The notes: generated from the letters alone by a model not told the origin. 8,810 bases of DNA from Alphaproteobacteria bacterium (GCA_017308345.1 JAFKFE010000442.1:1-8810); one strand, 5' to 3'; positions 1-7,867 are shown, counted from the first letter of the stretch. Translations and numbers: made by a program.

Positions 1-68
1 TCGAGGCCCGGATTGACGGCGTTGAGGCCGCGATATTGCCAGGAATTGGGAGAGAGCGGACCGTTCAT
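1..68 (-). CDS. Transketolase C-terminal subunit, 5' fragment (partial, cut by window edge)
   Basis: Only the first 22 codons are visible, beginning MNGPLSPNSWQYRGLNAVNP. The start ATG lies at 68-66, one base after the TGA that ends the transketolase N-terminal half, so the two are almost certainly translated together. The RGLNAVNPG stretch resembles the N-terminus of split transketolase C-terminal subunits, which carry the pyrimidine-binding and C-terminal domains of the thiamine-diphosphate enzyme and pair with the N-terminal subunit to form the active site. The identification rests on this short stretch plus position: split transketolase halves are normally adjacent in this order. The rest of the gene lies beyond the left edge, so its active-site residues cannot be checked. 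Confidence 0.72.
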   Translation of the reverse strand, partial: MNGPLSPNSWQYRGLNAVNPGL

Positions 69-69
69 T

Positions 70-954
70 TCAAGCATCCAGCGCGTTGATCTCAGCGATG
101 GCCTTTTCGGCATCGGACGGGTCGAGATAGCCCAGGTGCCAGCCCGGCTCGGTCTCCATGTAGGAGACGCCCCTGCCCTTGCTGGTCCTGGCGATGATCA
201 CGCAGGGCCTGGTGCGCTCGTCATCGGCCCTCACCCGGCGCAGCAGTTCCGTGACCTTGGCCATGTCATGGCCGTCGACCTCATGGACTTCCCAGCCGAA
301 GGCGCGCCATTTCTCGTCGAGCGGCTCGATGTTCATCAAATCGTCGACGCGGCCGTCGAGCTGGTAGCCGTTGCGATCGACGATGGCGATGAGATTGCCG
401 GCCCGGTGCTGGGCGGCGTTGATGGCAGCCTCCCACACCTGTCCTTCCTGCATCTCGCCGTCGCCCATCATGCAGAAGACGCGGTAGTCCTTCTCGCCGG
501 TCCAGCGCTGCGCCAGCACCATGCCCAACGCGTTCGAGAGCGCATGGCCGATCGAGCCCGACGAGAAGTCGACCCCGGGTACCTTCCTCATGTCGGGGTG
601 GTCGCCGAGCGGGCTGCCCAGGCGCGTATATTGATCGAGCCACTCCTTCGGGAAGAAGCCGAGATCGGCATAGATCGGGAACAGGCCGACCGCGGCATGT
701 CCCTTGCCGATGGTGAAGCGGTCGCGGCCGGCCCATTTCGGATCGCCGCGACGCAGCCGCATGACGTCGTAATAGAGCGCCGCGAATATTTCCGCGGCCG
801 AGAACACTGACGTATAGTGCCCGGTCTTGGCGATCTCGATCAGCCGGATCGTCTCCAGCCGCACGAAGCGGGCGCGCTCTTTCAGCATCGCCACCACGTC
901 CGGCGTTGGCTCGAAGCTGTTGCCGCGCCCCCTGCCCGTTGAAGAACCGCTCAT
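70..954 (-). CDS. Transketolase N-terminal subunit (ThDP-binding half of a split transketolase)
   Basis: A 294-residue cytoplasmic protein with the length of a split transketolase N-terminal half. Visible landmarks are GHYTS near residue 45, GKGHA near 83-87, SSGSIGHALS near 131-140, and the thiamine-diphosphate/Mg motif, which opens with GDGEMQEG at 164-171 and closes with DRNGYQ at 193-198. SKGRGVSYME at 258-267 is also family-typical. With its partner it should transfer two-carbon ketol units from a keto-sugar or similar donor to an aldehyde; the real donor is unknown. The start at 954 is chosen because GGAGGGATGAA sits directly before the ATG. A longer reading to about 1197 would run into the upstream monooxygenase gene and lacks family similarity. 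It follows the monooxygenase after 61 bp. A pyruvate-dehydrogenase-E1-like or sulfo-sugar-type ThDP enzyme is a less likely alternative. Confidence 0.92.
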   Translation of the reverse strand: MSGSSTGRGRGNSFEPTPDVVAMLKERARFVRLETIRLIEIAKTGHYTSVFSAAEIFAALYYDVMRLRRGDPKWAGRDRFTIGKGHAAVGLFPIYADLGFFPKEWLDQYTRLGSPLGDHPDMRKVPGVDFSSGSIGHALSNALGMVLAQRWTGEKDYRVFCMMGDGEMQEGQVWEAAINAAQHRAGNLIAIVDRNGYQLDGRVDDLMNIEPLDEKWRAFGWEVHEVDGHDMAKVTELLRRVRADDERTRPCVIIARTSKGRGVSYMETEPGWHLGYLDPSDAEKAIAEINALDA

Positions 955-1015
955 TTCATCCCTCCATTGAAGTCCATCGCCAGCGGCACGGCTCCGAGGC
1001 CGCGCCGCCGCTGCG

Positions 1016-2323
1016 TCAGGAGCGCAGATTTTCCCGGAATGTGCTGCCGGTATAATCCCGGCGGTAAATGCCCCGGCGCTGCAGTTCGGGCACCACCGAG
1101 TTGACGAACTGGTAGAAGGATCCGGGGGTGATGGACGGACAGATGACGAAGCCGTCGCAGGCCTCGGCCTCGAACAGTTCGTGGATGTGGTCTGCAATCA
1201 TCATCGGCGTTCCGACCAGTTGCGGCGACATCTGCGTGGTCGCGTATTGGTGGCCGGCATCGCGCAGCGTCTTGCCCTTGCCGCCGCTCATGATGATGTC
1301 GAACACACCGCGCGCCCCTTGTGTGATCTCCATCTCGCTCAGCGGCTGGTCCATCGGGAAGCCGGACAGGTCGACGCCGATATGGTTCGACATCTCGGAG
1401 AGGCCAAGCTCGGCATTGGCGAGCGAGTCGATATAGTCGGCGCGCTCGCGCGCGATCGATTCCGTTTCGCCGATGACGATATCCGTCGCCGGCAGGATGG
1501 CGCAGTGCGAAGGGTCGCGCCCGGCATTGGCGACACGGTCCTTGATGTCGCGGTAGAAGGCCTGCATGTCGGCCTTGTTGTTCTGCAGCGTGAAGACGAT
1601 CTCGGCCCAGCGCGCGGCGAACTGGCGTCCGCGCGCCGACGACCCCGCCTGCATCAGCACGGGGGTGCCCTGCGGCGAGTGCGGCGTCATCAGCGGTCCT
1701 CGCGTCTTGACATATTCTCCGGCGTAGTTGGCGTAGCGGACCTTCGACGGGTCGCCAAAAATACCGGCCTGGCGGTCGAGCACCAGCGCATCCGGCCCCC
1801 AGCTGTTCCAGAGCGCCGTGCAGGCCTCGACCACCTCGTCGGCATGGTCGTAGCGCTGCGCCTTGTCCAGCAGCCGGTCCATCCCGTAGTTCTGCGCTTC
1901 GCGATCGGTCGCCGACGTCACGATGTTCCAGGCCGCCCTGCCGCCGCTGATGTGGTCGAGCGAGGCGAAGGCGCGGGCGATGTGGAACGGATGGTAGAGC
2001 GAGGTCGACATCGTCGCCGACAGGCCGATGTGGTTGGTCACCCTCGCCATCGCCGTCAGCATCTGCATCGGGTCGAGCATGCACATGTGCCCACCATATT
2101 TGATGCAGGGATCGATGACGCCGCCATAGGTGTCGTAGAGCGTTTGCACGTCGACGAAGAAGAGCCCGTCGAACTTCCCGTCCTCCAGGATGCGGGCGAT
2201 GTTCTCGTAACGAACCGGATTGAGGAAGTCCGTCCCGTCGCTTTCATCGTGACGCCAGCTGCCGTTGTTGTGCCACGACGGCCCGATCGTGCAATAGCCT
2301 ACGAAGTGCAGCTGACGTCCCAT
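1016..2323 (-). CDS. LLM-class flavin-dependent monooxygenase, NtaA/SnaA/DszA/SoxA family
   Basis: A 435-residue protein of the bacterial luciferase-like (TIM-barrel) superfamily. The long block at about 103-137, with STSLYHPFHIARAFASLD, SGGRAAWNIVTS and nearby conserved residues, is the hallmark of the nitrilotriacetate/dibenzothiophene-sulfone monooxygenase branch. A second family motif, PVLMQAGSSARGRQFAARWA, lies at 221-240. Known members use reduced FMN supplied by a separate NAD(P)H:flavin reductase, plus oxygen, to cleave C-N or C-S bonds. No reductase is present here, so one must be encoded elsewhere. The start is set at the ATG at 2323 because GGGTGGG lies five bases upstream. A GTG three codons earlier (2332) is possible but would overlap that site. 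The substrate cannot be told from sequence; NTA/EDTA-like chelators, sulfones and other heteroatom compounds are all within the family's range. Confidence 0.93.
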   Translation of the reverse strand: MGRQLHFVGYCTIGPSWHNNGSWRHDESDGTDFLNPVRYENIARILEDGKFDGLFFVDVQTLYDTYGGVIDPCIKYGGHMCMLDPMQMLTAMARVTNHIGLSATMSTSLYHPFHIARAFASLDHISGGRAAWNIVTSATDREAQNYGMDRLLDKAQRYDHADEVVEACTALWNSWGPDALVLDRQAGIFGDPSKVRYANYAGEYVKTRGPLMTPHSPQGTPVLMQAGSSARGRQFAARWAEIVFTLQNNKADMQAFYRDIKDRVANAGRDPSHCAILPATDIVIGETESIARERADYIDSLANAELGLSEMSNHIGVDLSGFPMDQPLSEMEITQGARGVFDIIMSGGKGKTLRDAGHQYATTQMSPQLVGTPMMIADHIHELFEAEACDGFVICPSITPGSFYQFVNSVVPELQRRGIYRRDYTGSTFRENLRS

Positions 2324-2341
2324 TGAACCCACCCAAAATCC

Positions 2342-2354
2342 GCCCGTCGCGGGC
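2342..2354 (-). other. Short GC hairpin just upstream of the monooxygenase ribosome site
   Basis: GCCCG-N3-CGGGC is a perfect 5-bp stem with a 3-base loop. On the transcribed strand it is followed by GGATTTTGGG and, 18 bases past the stem, the monooxygenase ATG. It is too short and has too weak a T-run to be called a terminator. It could shape ribosome access or stabilise a processed transcript end. A second hairpin of the same size, GCGAG-N3-CTCGC, lies further upstream at 2371-2383. In GC-rich DNA such stems also arise by chance. Confidence 0.3.
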
Positions 2355-2521
2355 TTGAAGGAAGTGCCCGGCGAGCCCCTCGCTGCGCAAGAAACTCTTA
2401 TGCGTCAGGGGCGTGCCGTCGCCTTGCGCATGTTTCATCGAACCACGCCAAGACCGCCGATTTACGTCCGCTTCTTGCACTCCCCCGCCGCGTCGTACAC
2501 TGGCAAAAACCTTTGGGCAGG

Positions 2522-2536
2522 ATAACCTTTCGTTAT
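2522..2536. promoter_or_regulatory. Perfect palindrome ATAAC-N5-GTTAT, candidate LysR-type (T-N11-A) binding site
   Basis: The two 5-base AT-rich arms are exact inverted repeats around CTTTC. The motif satisfies the T-N11-A rule of LysR-type regulator boxes. It lies in the non-coding gap about 200 bp upstream of the monooxygenase start and 34 bp past the CoA-transferase stop. That position would suit control of an internal promoter for the monooxygenase-transketolase half. No LysR-type gene is in the window, so the assignment to that family is inference from the motif alone. Confidence 0.35.
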
Positions 2537-2569
2537 GCGAGGCGCCGGTCTTGCGCTTGCCTCGCGCCG

Positions 2570-3823
2570 TCAGGCGGCGGCAGGTGAATACTGCCGCACG
2601 ACGCCCTGGCTGATCAGGCTTTCGACCTCCTCGGGAGCATAGCCGAGCGCCTCGGACAGCACCGTGGCCGTATCCTCGCCAAGCATGGGCGGCGCCTTGT
2701 AGCGTGCATGGCGCTGCGCGGCGAGACCCTGAGCCGGCCTGACCAGGGAGACCGGTCCCAAATGCTGGTTATGCAAGGTCTGCACGACATCGCGGGCCTT
2801 GACCGTCGGGCTTTCGAAGGCCTCGGGCACGGACTTGACCTCGCCAGCCGGAACGCCGTGCCGCAGGCAGGCCTCCATCCAATGGTGGCGTGTGTTGGCG
2901 CGGAACGACTGGCTCAACTTGGCAAGCAGGCTTTCGCGGTTCAGCGCCCGCGCCGCCGCCGTCTTGTAAAGCGGATCCTGGGCAAGCTCGGGCAGGCCGA
3001 CGACCTTCTCGCACAGGGCGGTGAACTGCTTGTCGTTGCCCACGGCCAACGCGAAGCTGCCGTCCGAGCATTCGCAGATCTGGTAGGGCACGACGGTCGG
3101 ATGGGCGTTGCCGTAGCGGCGCGGAATGACGCCGGCGTTGAGGTAGCCGCTGCCGACATTGATCAGCGTGTTCAGCGCGCACTCCAGCAGCGATATGTCG
3201 ATATATTGCCCCTGGCCGGTCTCGCGGCGCTGATAAAGTGCCGCCAGCACCGATTGCACCGAAACCATGCCGGCGATGATGTCGGTCATCGCAACGCCGA
3301 TGCGCTGCGGCTCGCCGTCGACGGGACCGGTGATCGACATCAGGCCACTCTCGGCCTGGACGACGAAATCGTAGCCCGGCCGGTCCCATTCGGGACCTGT
3401 CTGCCCGTAACCGGAGATCGAGCAATAGATGATGCCCGGGTTGAAGGCCTTCAGCGTCTCGTAGTCGATCTTGAGCCGCTGAACCGTGCCGGCGCGGAAG
3501 TTCTCGATGACCACGTCGGCCTTCGCGGCCAGGCGATGGATGATCTCGTGCCCCTTGGGATGCTTGATGTCGACGGCGATGCTGGATTTGCCGCGATTGG
3601 CGCAGAGATAATAGGTGCTGACGCCCTTGTAGCTCGGCACCGACCAGGCACGCGTGTCGTCACCGCCGTCGATGTTCTCGATCTTCCAGACCTCGGCGCC
3701 GAGATCCGCGAGCGACATCGTCGCCCAAGGGCCGGCCAGCACGCGGGAGAGGTCCAGCACCTTGATGCCCGCCAACGGCAGGCCGGATGCGGCTTCGCCT
3801 CCGGGCCTTACGGATTCCGACAT
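2570..3823 (-). CDS. CaiB/BaiF (class III) CoA transferase family protein
   Basis: A 417-residue cytoplasmic protein of normal length for family III CoA transferases, which move CoA between two organic acids through an aspartyl intermediate. The N-terminal block [20 protein letters not shown] (about 19-38) and LGAEVWKIE are typical. [20 protein letters not shown] spans about 135-154, and the Asp of GYD (about 152) matches the catalytic Asp of formyl-CoA transferase. The C-terminus shows the usual [18 protein letters not shown] pattern. The start at 3823 gives MSESVRPGG and is preceded by AGGAAAGCGAG. An earlier start near 3910 would overlap the upstream ATPase gene and adds no conserved sequence. 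The gene follows the ATPase after 37 bp and is the first enzyme gene after the transporter, so it may act on the imported acid or on a product of its breakdown. Specific substrate and donor are unknown. Confidence 0.94.
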   Translation of the reverse strand: MSESVRPGGEAASGLPLAGIKVLDLSRVLAGPWATMSLADLGAEVWKIENIDGGDDTRAWSVPSYKGVSTYYLCANRGKSSIAVDIKHPKGHEIIHRLAAKADVVIENFRAGTVQRLKIDYETLKAFNPGIIYCSISGYGQTGPEWDRPGYDFVVQAESGLMSITGPVDGEPQRIGVAMTDIIAGMVSVQSVLAALYQRRETGQGQYIDISLLECALNTLINVGSGYLNAGVIPRRYGNAHPTVVPYQICECSDGSFALAVGNDKQFTALCEKVVGLPELAQDPLYKTAAARALNRESLLAKLSQSFRANTRHHWMEACLRHGVPAGEVKSVPEAFESPTVKARDVVQTLHNQHLGPVSLVRPAQGLAAQRHARYKAPPMLGEDTATVLSEALGYAPEEVESLISQGVVRQYSPAAA

Positions 3824-3860
3824 TGGTTCTCGCTTTCCTGCTTTGCTGTAGTTGCGGCGC

Positions 3861-4895
3861 TCAAGCCGTGAGTCCGATGTCCGCCGGACCGGGAAAATGA
3901 CATGCCGCATAGTGGCCCGGTTCGACCTCCACGAGCGGCGGCGGCACCTCCGCGCATCTGTCCTGGGCCTTGAAGCAGCGGGTCCGGAACGGGCAGCCCG
4001 ACGGCGGGTTGATCGGGCTTGGCACGTCGCCCTTGAGCAGGATCTGCTTGCGGCTGCGCTCGATATCCGGATCGGCGACCGGCACCGCCGACATCAGCGC
4101 CTGCGAATAGGGATGCAGCGGCCGTTCATAGAGCCGCTCAGCCGGCGCCACCTCGACGAAGCGGCCGAGATACATCACGGCAACCTTGTGCGAGATGTGG
4201 CGCACGACCGACAGGTCATGAGCGATGAAGACGTAAGCCGTCCGCATCTTCTCCTGTATTTCCTGGAGAAGGTTCAGCACGCCCGCCTGGACCGACACGT
4301 CGAGCGCCGAGACCGGCTCGTCCAGGACAAGCACTTCCGGCTTCAATGCGAGCGCGCGGGCGATGACGACGCGCTGGCGCTGGCCGCCGGACAATTGGTG
4401 CGGATAGCGGCGGCCATGCGCGGCGCTGAGGCTTACCAGGTCGAGCATCTCCAGCACGCGCTCGCGCCTTTGCGCGCCGGTCATCGTCGTGATGCGCAAC
4501 GGTTCCGCGATGCTGTCCTCGATGCGCATGCGCGGATGCAGCGAGCCGTATGGGTCCTGGAAGACCAGCTGAAGATGGCGGCGCATCTTGCGCATCTGTT
4601 GAGCGCCGAGCGAGATGACGTCGACGCCGTTCACGCTCACGCTGCCGGATGTCGGCTCGATCAGGCGCAGCAGGCATCGCCCGAGGGTCGACTTGCCGCA
4701 ACCCGATTCGCCGACCAGACCCAACGTCTCGCCCGGCTTCAAGTCGAACGAGATGTCGGTGACGGCTTTCAGTTGCGCGACTTCGCGCCGAACCAGCATG
4801 CCGCCCATGATCGGGAACGTCTTGGACAGGTTGCGCACCGACAGGGCGACGCCCTCGCCGGACATGATCTGGGTGTTGCGAGACGATTCAGCCAT
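3861..4895 (-). CDS. Dipeptide/oligopeptide-type ABC transporter ATP-binding protein (DppF/OppF-like)
   Basis: A 344-residue ATPase that powers import through the two permeases. All nucleotide-binding motifs are intact: Walker [10 protein letters not shown] at 62-70, Q-loop Gln near 113 in [11 protein letters not shown], signature LSGGQRQR at 168-175, Walker B VLVLDEP at 188-194 and H-loop AHD near 225-227. The C-terminal oligopeptide-transporter extension is present with cysteines near 301, 307, 314 and 332; related peptide-transporter ATPases use such cysteines to hold an iron-sulfur cluster. The ATG at 4895 is chosen because GGAAGAG lies just upstream and it overlaps the end of the preceding ATPase gene by 8 bp, a typical coupled arrangement. 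An upstream start near 5075 would lie inside that gene. In this family the name does not prove peptide as substrate; nickel, opine and glutathione importers look the same. Confidence 0.96.
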   Translation of the reverse strand: MAESSRNTQIMSGEGVALSVRNLSKTFPIMGGMLVRREVAQLKAVTDISFDLKPGETLGLVGESGCGKSTLGRCLLRLIEPTSGSVSVNGVDVISLGAQQMRKMRRHLQLVFQDPYGSLHPRMRIEDSIAEPLRITTMTGAQRRERVLEMLDLVSLSAAHGRRYPHQLSGGQRQRVVIARALALKPEVLVLDEPVSALDVSVQAGVLNLLQEIQEKMRTAYVFIAHDLSVVRHISHKVAVMYLGRFVEVAPAERLYERPLHPYSQALMSAVPVADPDIERSRKQILLKGDVPSPINPPSGCPFRTRCFKAQDRCAEVPPPLVEVEPGHYAACHFPGPADIGLTA

Positions 4896-5915
4896 TGCCG
4901 CGCTCTTCCGCCTGCGCCGTCCGACCAGCGCCATCCCATGACGGCAGGCTCTCGGCGAAGTGACAGGCCGCCCGATGCCGCCCGAGCTCGATGACCGGGG
5001 GGGCAGCCTTGCGGCAGATATCCTGGGCAAAGCCGCAGCGCGGATGGAAGGCGCAGCCTTCCGGCAGCGCGCCAAGCATGGGCGGCGCGCCAGGGATCGA
5101 ATAGAGCTTTTCGTTCGAGGCCGTCAGCTTCGGAATCGAGTCGATCAGACCGCGCGTGTAAGGATGACGGGGATTGGCGAAGAGCTCCCGCACCTCGGCT
5201 TCCTCGACCACCAGTCCCGCATAGATGACCGCGACCCGGTCCGCGTGGCCGGCGACGACGCCGAGGTCATGGGTGATCAGGATGAGCGCAAGCCCGAGCT
5301 TCTCCTTGAGGTCGCGCAGCATGCGCATGATCTGCGCCTGCACGGTGACGTCGAGCGCCGTCGTCGGCTCGTCCGCCACCAGCAGCTCGGGATTGTTGGC
5401 GACCGCCATGGCAATCATGACACGCTGGCGCATGCCGCCGGAGAACTCATGCGGATACTGATTGATCCGCCGGTCCGGCTGCGGGATGGCGACAAGCTGC
5501 AGAAGCTCGAGCACGCGCTCGGTCGCCTTTGCCTCGCCTCGCGGATCTGGTCGCCCACGGTCATCACCGGATTGAGCGAAGAAAGCGGATCCTGGAAGAT
5601 CATGCTGATCTCGGCCCCGCGCAGCGCGCGCATCTCCCGGCGCGGGCGCCCCACGAGCTCCCGCCCCTTGAAGACGACAGAGCCGCTGACGATCGCATTG
5701 CGCGCCTGCAGGCCGAGCGAGGCGAGCATGCCGAGCGATTTGCCCGACCCGGATTCGCCGACGATGCCCAGCACCTCCCCCTTGGACAGTTCGATGTCGA
5801 TACCGCGCACCGCGGGCAAGACGCGGTCCCGCGACGCGAAGCCGACCTTGAGGTCGCGGATGCGCAGCAATGGCTGGCCGGCGGACCCTTGGTTGGTGAT
5901 TTCGGCCGCGCTCAT
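4888..5915 (-). pseudogene. Dipeptide/oligopeptide-type ABC transporter ATP-binding protein (DppD/OppD-like), frameshifted
   Basis: The coding signal is split between two frames. From the ATG at 5915 the first frame reads about 127 good residues, with Walker A GESGSGKS near 53-60 and FQDPLSSLNPVMTVGDQIRE. It then turns into non-family sequence and stops at 5417-5415. Family sequence resumes in another frame as EAKATERVLELLQLVAIP, followed by signature FSGGMRQRV, Walker B LLVADEP, H-loop THD and the Cys-rich C-terminus, and ends at 4888. The break lies at or beside GCCTCGCCTC (5531-5540). Restoring the frame needs one base, or one plus a multiple of three. Compared with E. coli DppD the loop there also looks about eight residues short, so a deletion near 25 bases is possible. 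The start overlaps the permease stop as ATGA. As read, the ATPase is broken; a sequencing error is the main alternative. Confidence 0.85.
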
Positions 5916-6760
5916 TTGGACGACCTCGGGTCGAAATAGTCGCGCAGGCCGTCACCTATGAAGTTGAAGCCCAGGACCACCGTCAGGATGGCCATGCCCG
6001 GCCCGAACGCGATCCACCAGCTGTAGAAGAACGTCGCGCCGTCCGAGATCATCGCGCCCCATTCGGGTGTGGGAGGCGTGGCGCCGAGGCCGATGAAGGA
6101 AAGCGACGCCGCGAGCAGGATCACCTGGCCGAGGTCCATCGTCGCGCTGACGAGAATAGGCGTCCAGCAAAGCGGCAGGATATGCTTGGTGAGAATACGG
6201 AAATGGCCCGCTCCGGCCGCGACCGCGGCCTCGACATGCTCGCGCTCGCGCACCTCGAGCACCTGGGCGCGCATCAGCCGGGCGTAGACCGGCCACCAGA
6301 CGACCACCATCGCGATTGCCGCGTTGCCCAGTCCAGGCCCGAGCGAGGCCGCGACGGCCATCGCCAGCAGGATCGGGGGAAAGGAAAGGGTGATATCAAC
6401 CAGCCGCATGATGGCGGCGCCGACGATACCGCCCCTGTAACCGGATATCGCGCCCGCGGCCGATCCGATCACCACGGCGCTGACCACGACCAGGAGCGCT
6501 ATCGGCAGCGAATGCTGCGCGCCATGGATCGTGCGCGAGAACACGTCGCGACCCAGGGCGTCGGTTCCGAGCAGATAGCTCGCATTCGGCGCCTGCAGCC
6601 GCCGGCCCGCGAGCTTGAGCGGATCGTAAGGCGCGAGCCATGTCGGAAACAGGGTGGCCACCAGCCAGAAGAGAACGACGACACCGCCGACCACAAAAGC
6701 GGGCGAAGCCCATTCAGGGAGGCGAAGGCGCGCCGATGGTGAGGCTTGAACCGAAGACAC
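5912..6760 (-). CDS. Dipeptide/oligopeptide-type ABC transporter permease (DppC/OppC-like)
   Basis: A 282-residue inner-membrane permease that pairs with the DppB-like protein to form the transport channel. An N-terminal membrane helix (about 21-42) precedes the family segment LLGTDALGRDVFSR at 63-76. Further hydrophobic segments lie near 87-105, 124-140, 147-160, 200-224 and 251-269. The cytoplasmic EAA loop, which docks the ATPases, is EHVEAAVAAGAGHFRILTKH at 174-193. The N-terminal tail is rich in Ser, Pro and Arg and is cytoplasmic in the family. The start codon is GTG at 6760, 10 bp after the DppB-like stop. The ribosome site GAGGGAAAG runs from that stop codon and gives good spacing, so GTG is well supported. 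The stop overlaps the next gene's ATG by 4 bp. Confidence 0.95.
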   Translation of the reverse strand: MSSVQASPSARLRLPEWASPAFVVGGVVVLFWLVATLFPTWLAPYDPLKLAGRRLQAPNASYLLGTDALGRDVFSRTIHGAQHSLPIALLVVVSAVVIGSAAGAISGYRGGIVGAAIMRLVDITLSFPPILLAMAVAASLGPGLGNAAIAMVVVWWPVYARLMRAQVLEVREREHVEAAVAAGAGHFRILTKHILPLCWTPILVSATMDLGQVILLAASLSFIGLGATPPTPEWGAMISDGATFFYSWWIAFGPGMAILTVVLGFNFIGDGLRDYFDPRSSK

Positions 6761-6770
6761 TGGCTTTCCC

Positions 6771-7784
6771 TCAGTTCAGGCGCACGCGCGGATTGGCCAG
6801 GACATAGGCGATATCCGTGAGCAGGTTGGTGATAAGGAACATCACGCCGCCGACGATGGTGACGCCGATGATCGCCGGGAAATCAAGCGAACGCGCGGCC
6901 GTCACGGCATAGCTGCCCATTCCCGGCCAGGCAAAGACCGCCTCCGTGAGCACCGCGCCGGTGATGAGATAGGCGAACGAGTAGCTGATCACCGTCAGCA
7001 CCGGCACCAGGATGTTGCGGAAGGCGTGGCGCAGCACGACGCGCATCTCGCCGGCTCCCTTGGCCCGCGCGGTGAGGATGAACTCGCGCTCCATCACCTC
7101 CAGCATGTTGGCGCGGACAAGGCGCGAGATCGTTCCGGCCACGGTCCAGCCGAGAACCACCGACGGCAGCACGAGATGGGCGAGCGCATCCCTGACGGCG
7201 GCAAGATTCCCGGCAAGCAGGGTATCGATGGTCATGAAACCGGTCACGACGGGCGGCGGCGAAAGCCTGGGATCTATGCGGCCCGGCCCGGGCAGTATCT
7301 GATACTTGACCGACAGCAGGAAAAGCAGCGCCAGGCCCAGCCAGAAGATCGGGACGGAGGAGCCGAACAGCGAGAATATGCGGGCGCCCTGATCGACCGC
7401 CGTGTCGCGGTAGTAGGCCGCGAGGAGGCCGAACACGATGCCTATGACGCTGCCGATGATCATCGCGGCGATGACGAGCTCGAACGTCGCCGGCAGCCGC
7501 GCCACGAGATCGGCCGACACCGGCCGGCGCGTGACGAAGGACGTTCCCATGTCACCCTTCAGCAGGTTGCCGACATAGATCAGGTACCGCTCCGGCAAGG
7601 GACGATCGAGCCCCCAACGCTGCCGGGCGGCGGCAACGATCTCCGGGTTGTTCATCTGCTGCTCGCTGACGACGGCGGTGAGAGGATCGCCCTTGGTTAT
7701 GGCCGTCAGCAGGAACGCCATCGTGACAATGCCCAGCAATATGAAAGGCATCGCGATGCTGCGTCGTAGGATATAGTTCAGCAT
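6771..7784 (-). CDS. Dipeptide/oligopeptide-type ABC transporter permease (DppB/OppB-like)
   Basis: A 337-residue inner-membrane permease and first gene of the operon. The first helix lies at about 11-29. The following periplasmic part carries the family motifs RWGLDRPLPERYLIY near 56-70 and GNLLKGDMGTSF at 72-83. More membrane segments lie near 102-124, 138-160, 204-222, 258-283 and 303-329. The EAA loop is REFILTARAKGAGEMRVVLR at 233-252, the contact site for the ATPases. The start at 7784 gives MLNYILRRS, the usual basic N-terminus before the first helix. The frame stays open to about 8156, but that stretch is antisense to the regulator gene and has no family similarity. A modest AAGAGA ribosome site precedes the ATG. 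The divergent promoter pair upstream is its likely control point. Confidence 0.95.
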   Translation of the reverse strand: MLNYILRRSIAMPFILLGIVTMAFLLTAITKGDPLTAVVSEQQMNNPEIVAAARQRWGLDRPLPERYLIYVGNLLKGDMGTSFVTRRPVSADLVARLPATFELVIAAMIIGSVIGIVFGLLAAYYRDTAVDQGARIFSLFGSSVPIFWLGLALLFLLSVKYQILPGPGRIDPRLSPPPVVTGFMTIDTLLAGNLAAVRDALAHLVLPSVVLGWTVAGTISRLVRANMLEVMEREFILTARAKGAGEMRVVLRHAFRNILVPVLTVISYSFAYLITGAVLTEAVFAWPGMGSYAVTAARSLDFPAIIGVTIVGGVMFLITNLLTDIAYVLANPRVRLN

Positions 7785-7838
7785 CGGCCGTCTCTTGGCA
7801 TCGCGGTCCGCACTGCTCCATCGAGTGAATGTGACGCG

Positions 7839-7867
7839 ATATTGACAAGGCTGAAAACACCAGTCAA
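7839..7867 (-). promoter_or_regulatory. Candidate sigma-70-type promoter of the transporter-catabolic operon
   Basis: On the minus strand a -35 TTGACT (7867-7862) is separated by exactly 17 bp from a -10 CAATAT (7844-7839). The -35 matches five of six consensus bases. The -10 is weaker but keeps the key A at position 2 and T at position 6, and resembles alphaproteobacterial CTATAT-like elements. Transcription would start near 7832, leaving a leader of about 48 bases before the DppB-like ATG. It overlaps almost completely with a promoter pointing the other way. Confidence 0.6.

Larger units (their letters stand above)
2324..2569 (-). other. 246-bp non-coding gap inside the operon (leader of the monooxygenase gene)
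   Basis: This is the only large gap in an otherwise tightly packed gene string, between the CoA-transferase stop and the monooxygenase start. I see no convincing gene in it. A 78-codon open frame overlaps the monooxygenase start and has no recognisable domain or good ribosome site. The gap holds a 15-bp perfect palindrome (2522-2536) and two short GC hairpins (2342-2354 and 2371-2383). I found no good -35/-10 pair, so a second promoter is possible but not shown. Confidence 0.6.

Noticed and set aside
13..810. Long plus-strand open frame antisense to the transketolase half
   Set aside because: It lies opposite a clearly recognised gene, has a composition typical of GC-rich antisense frames and no domain. 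Similar antisense frames at 1181-2326, 2708-3871, 3852-4994, 4960-5961 and 7026-7769 were rejected for the same reason.
955..1015. Possible terminator or small gene between monooxygenase and transketolase half
   Set aside because: The 61 bp contain no stem followed by a T-run. The only clear signal is the ribosome site of the transketolase gene.
2244..2480. Possible 78-residue gene in the gap before the monooxygenase
   Set aside because: It overlaps the monooxygenase start in a different frame, has no recognisable motif and no clear ribosome site, and two hairpins lie in the same stretch.
2510..2528. Sigma-54-like TGGCA...TTTG string
   Set aside because: It is on the plus strand, facing the end of the CoA-transferase gene, and the GG to GC spacing is wrong.
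5525..5545. Programmed -1 ribosomal frameshift joining the two halves of the DppD-like ATPase
   Set aside because: The direction of shift would be right, but there is no proper slippery heptamer: CAA AGG re-pairing as GCA AAG is poor. No family precedent is known to me. A mutation or sequencing error is simpler.
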